Source of the DNA: Bidens hawaiensis
Lineage: Eukaryota; Streptophyta; Magnoliopsida; Asterales; Asteraceae
DNA: 64,000 nt
Assembly (NCBI GenBank): GCA_021521415.1
Contig: JAIQDT010000186.1
Location: forward strand, 2,084,001-2,148,000
Reading direction: 5' to 3'
Below, piece by piece: positions 62,601-64,000 of this stretch; position 1 is the first letter of the stretch; every line of letters begins with the position of its first letter. Under the pieces are notes generated by a model. It was not told the origin of the DNA. It ran no database searches and saw nothing but the letters and a program-made list of their open reading frames with translations. The position numbers were made by a program, and so were the translations under genes.

Positions 62601-63273
62601 TCGGGTTATTAAAGGGCCGAACGGTTTGGCGTTTGATTGGAGTTGGATAGATGGTGAGAGGAATTCGATAGTGTTGGATGAAATTGGCAGTATGGAAGCT
62701 TCTATTACACCGATGGTGTTTCCGGATGGAGAGGATTATTGGAGGTGGGTCGGTGGTGGGTCTAGTGGTTTTTCTGTCGGAACTGTTAAAAATCTTATTC
62801 GGGCCGAGAGTGGTTTCCGTGGCTCGGGGTCGTTTCGGTGGTGTAGATGGGTTCCGGTTAGATGTAATATTTTCGCTTGGAGAGCTGTTTTGGGTAAAAT
62901 TCCGACTGTTGACGCGTTATCGTATAGGAAGATTTCGGTGGGCCGCTCGATTTGTGTTTTATGCGAGTTTGGAGACGAGTCAGTTGAGCATATTTTCACT
63001 TCTTGTTATGTGGCTTCGATTATTTGGCAAGCTATTGCGTCATGGTGTGGTATTAATAATTTTTTTGCCTTCTTCATGGATGATCTGATGGAGGTGCATA
63101 ATTATGTTGGGCTTAAAGGATATGCTAAAACTGCTTTTCAAGGTATTGTTATCATCAGCTGTTGGCGAATATGGAAAGCTAGGAATGAATGTGTTTTTGA
63201 TCGTAAAATGGTTAGGGTGGGTGATTTAATTAGTGAGATTAAATCCCTAAGTTTTTTTCTGGTTTTCCAATAG
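59674..63273 (+). CDS. LINE (L1-type) ORF2, endonuclease and reverse transcriptase, 1199 aa
   Basis: Uninterrupted frame with all catalytic parts. Apurinic-type endonuclease at residues 1-230: N7 in LNLCGF, E38 in FQETK, D143/N145 in CGDFNVV, D225/H226 in SDHRPI. RT at about 440-760: DKAPGPDGFNFFFIKKFW, NDYRPISLVGVIAKVISKLL, KIDFEKAYDNVNW, GMRQGDPSSPFLFLVVMEAL and catalytic YADD (687-690). A zf-RVT domain (about 1055-1130: FAWRAVLGKIPTVDALSYRK, then C-x2-C and H-x4-C) ends the protein; no RNase H follows. The enzyme nicks target DNA and primes reverse transcription there. Length and motif order are normal for plant L1 elements. A poly-G run near the start (59705-59717) has not broken the frame. 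Confidence 0.95.
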   Translation: MNFLSLNLCGFGGGGGYKASWVRDLVGSEKVDVGVFQETKLEIVTRELLAKFWVKGNFEFEYVASSGLSGSLCCVWDPRVFGVLDCIKDRNFLFLKGFMKGEGSLLNIVNVYAPQGAMSKRMLWDRLSDLVGGGDGFWVVCGDFNVVREASERRNSVFKGGCSRSFNGFIREANLREFEMRNFRFTCIREGGKKCSKLDRFLVSVDFFNKWPEACLRALSTCISDHRPIILSCKEVNFGPRPFRVLNSWTCRAGFEDVVNMAVDSFVFEGSSDLRLLAKLKWLQIHIKRWRDEMVVKEEEEKKVVREEMAILEECLEERDLEVDEVWTLARCKAVLKEHEGLKLQDLIQRSRLKWARDGDDNTKFFHSMVNCRKASNGIPGLNVNGVWVTKASLIKKEVFRFFRERFHEDLDNRPHLRCINCLRLSEEDSGFLVERFKTSEIKAAVFECGSDKAPGPDGFNFFFIKKFWGVFEEDFYAAFTDFFEDGKINIGCNSSFITLIPKKKDPLSLNDYRPISLVGVIAKVISKLLANRMKVVLDSVISDQQSAFIRGKSIIDGPLVINEVVSWCKLKKKKCFFLKIDFEKAYDNVNWDFVISILHQMNFPDRWCQWVRGLLSSARSAVLVNGSPTYEFKCSKGMRQGDPSSPFLFLVVMEALSCMIRAVCDEGLFCGIKLPNNGPVLSHLFYADDAMILGEWSIDNIKCVIRVLRCFYLCSGLKINVAKSSLFGVGVEDDEIGRMANVIGCRKGEFPFEYLGLKVGANMNRIVSWNPVVDIIHNRLDSWKVKTLSIGGRVTLIKSVLSSLPVYYMSLYVVPKAVIKKIDSLYKKFLWGGSVESKKIHWVAWERVAVPIKEGGLGICSTGVSSVALISKWLWRYKSENGLWKRVICAIHRSSVGWGGLPIGRLGNGVWANIAKQVNKLSVGNVPFRNFFKGEVRSGGAIQFWLDPWMTSVPLKDVYCNAFKVERFKNCLVSDRVIKGPNGLAFDWSWIDGERNSIVLDEIGSMEASITPMVFPDGEDYWRWVGGGSSGFSVGTVKNLIRAESGFRGSGSFRWCRWVPVRCNIFAWRAVLGKIPTVDALSYRKISVGRSICVLCEFGDESVEHIFTSCYVASIIWQAIASWCGINNFFAFFMDDLMEVHNYVGLKGYAKTAFQGIVIISCWRIWKARNECVFDRKMVRVGDLISEIKSLSFFLVFQ

Positions 63274-63397
63274 GTTTGATAAGTATTCCCTGTCTTGGGA
63301 TTCGTGGTGTCGGTTTACGTTTATGTAATTGGTGTTTGTGGGTGGTTTTGCCTTTTTTTTGGGCTGTGTTTATAGAAATTTTCTTGTCAAAAAAAAA
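63274..63397 (+). mobile_element. LINE 3' untranslated region and poly-A end
   Basis: The short 3' UTR is T/G-rich (GGTTTTGCCTTTTTTTTGGG) and ends in nine A residues (63389-63397). The adjacent GATTTGT (63400-63406) also occurs at 57976-57982 just before ORF1, a possible but short target duplication; if real, the element begins six bases before the ORF1 ATG. Confidence 0.6.
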
Positions 63398-64000
63398 TTG
63401 ATTTGTTTTGTTAACAACAAAATTCCTTGTTTACCTTGTACTTGTAAGGATTTGATCTAACAATCTCATATTTGTAATAAAGACACCATAGAATTAGACG
63501 AACAGGTCACAGGTAAAAAGTTATAAAATTAAAAGATTCATATATTTTTAATTTTTATTCTTACATTATTTATAAGGCTATGTGTTGTTGATGAATTGAT
63601 AAAAAGGAAAATTGAGGAGATAAAGTTTAAAAAATAATTATGTACAAATTTGTTAAATGAAAAGAAAAGAAATTACCAAATCAGTCGTGTTGACTATTGA
63701 CTTTGACAAAGTGATTGAAAAACAAATATTTTTGTTAATAAAGTGGTAATTTTTTAATTTTATTTATTTTTTTGTATTAAAAACAACAAAATAAAAAAGA
63801 TTAAAAAAATTATGTTATAAAGTTATTTATAAGAAGTTATCTATTAAATTTAGTTATAAAAATTTATTTAATAAAATTAACTATAAAAAGTTAGTTTATT
63901 TTAGTAAAATAATTTAATATGGTTTAGATTTTTTTGACTGACATTTGGATCGTTGACGGACCACTGACTCACCCGATCATCTCCATTATACCATTAGGAG
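63398..64000. other. AT-rich intergenic region
   Basis: No gene, repeat edge or RNA is visible. A stretch at 63790-63900 has several ATAAAAAGTTA / TTATTTATAA-type short repeats. Confidence 0.6.

Overview
This is nuclear DNA from a higher plant. Its retroelement families have plant-type domain sets: Ty1/copia with a YVDD reverse transcriptase, Ty3/gypsy chromoviruses of Tekay type, Athila-like gypsy elements with a tRNA-Asp primer site, and an L1-type LINE with an RRM ORF1. The single clear host gene is an intron-bearing ACT-repeat (ACR) gene. The style of the gypsy and Harbinger proteins reminds me of Asteraceae genomes; that is an impression from memory, not something proven here.

Layout. 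1-5.75 kb: 3' part of a + strand copia element (RT/RNase H, long AT-rich spacer, env-like ORF, 3' LTR), with a small LTR inserted in its env-like ORF. 5.75-9.49 kb: 3' tail and 3.2 kb LTR of a gypsy element (+). 9.49-32.55 kb: an Athila-like gypsy element on the minus strand (PBS, gag, PR, RT, RH, IN, env-like ORF) carrying three insertions: an LTR-like block in gag-pol (16.4-18.6 kb), a hAT-type MITE in gag (19.1-19.7 kb), and a complete 10 kb Tekay-type element inside its 5' LTR (22.25-32.27 kb, target duplication TTCAC). 32.55-33.92 kb: hAT transposase remnant (+). 33.92-42.44 kb: a second chromovirus (+) with both LTRs, target duplication GTACC and an unusual pre-gag ORF. 42.44-48.2 kb: a second Athila-like pol remnant (minus), cut by two solo LTRs with perfect target duplications (CTTAT and CATGT). 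48.68-49.79 kb: a fold-back repeat. 51.7-53.0 kb: PIF/Harbinger transposase pseudogene with a recognisable intron. 54.66-57.03 kb: the ACR gene, six coding exons on the minus strand. 57.98-63.4 kb: a LINE whose two ORFs are both uninterrupted and overlap by 4 nt.

How it fits together. Most of the window is a nest of retrotransposons, and the nesting gives relative ages: the Athila-like elements and the hAT remnant are oldest, then the chromoviruses and solo LTRs, with the LINE and the 22.25-32.27 kb element apparently youngest. In-frame stops in the old elements repeatedly occur where the family normally has Trp, Gln or Arg, as expected from decay of methylated cytosines. No prokaryotic system, CRISPR array, tRNA or rRNA gene was found. 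The items most worth follow-up are the intact LINE, the pre-gag ORF, the env-like ORF of the copia element, the hairpin-rich solo LTR at 43.2-43.65 kb, and the fold-back array at 48.7-49.8 kb.
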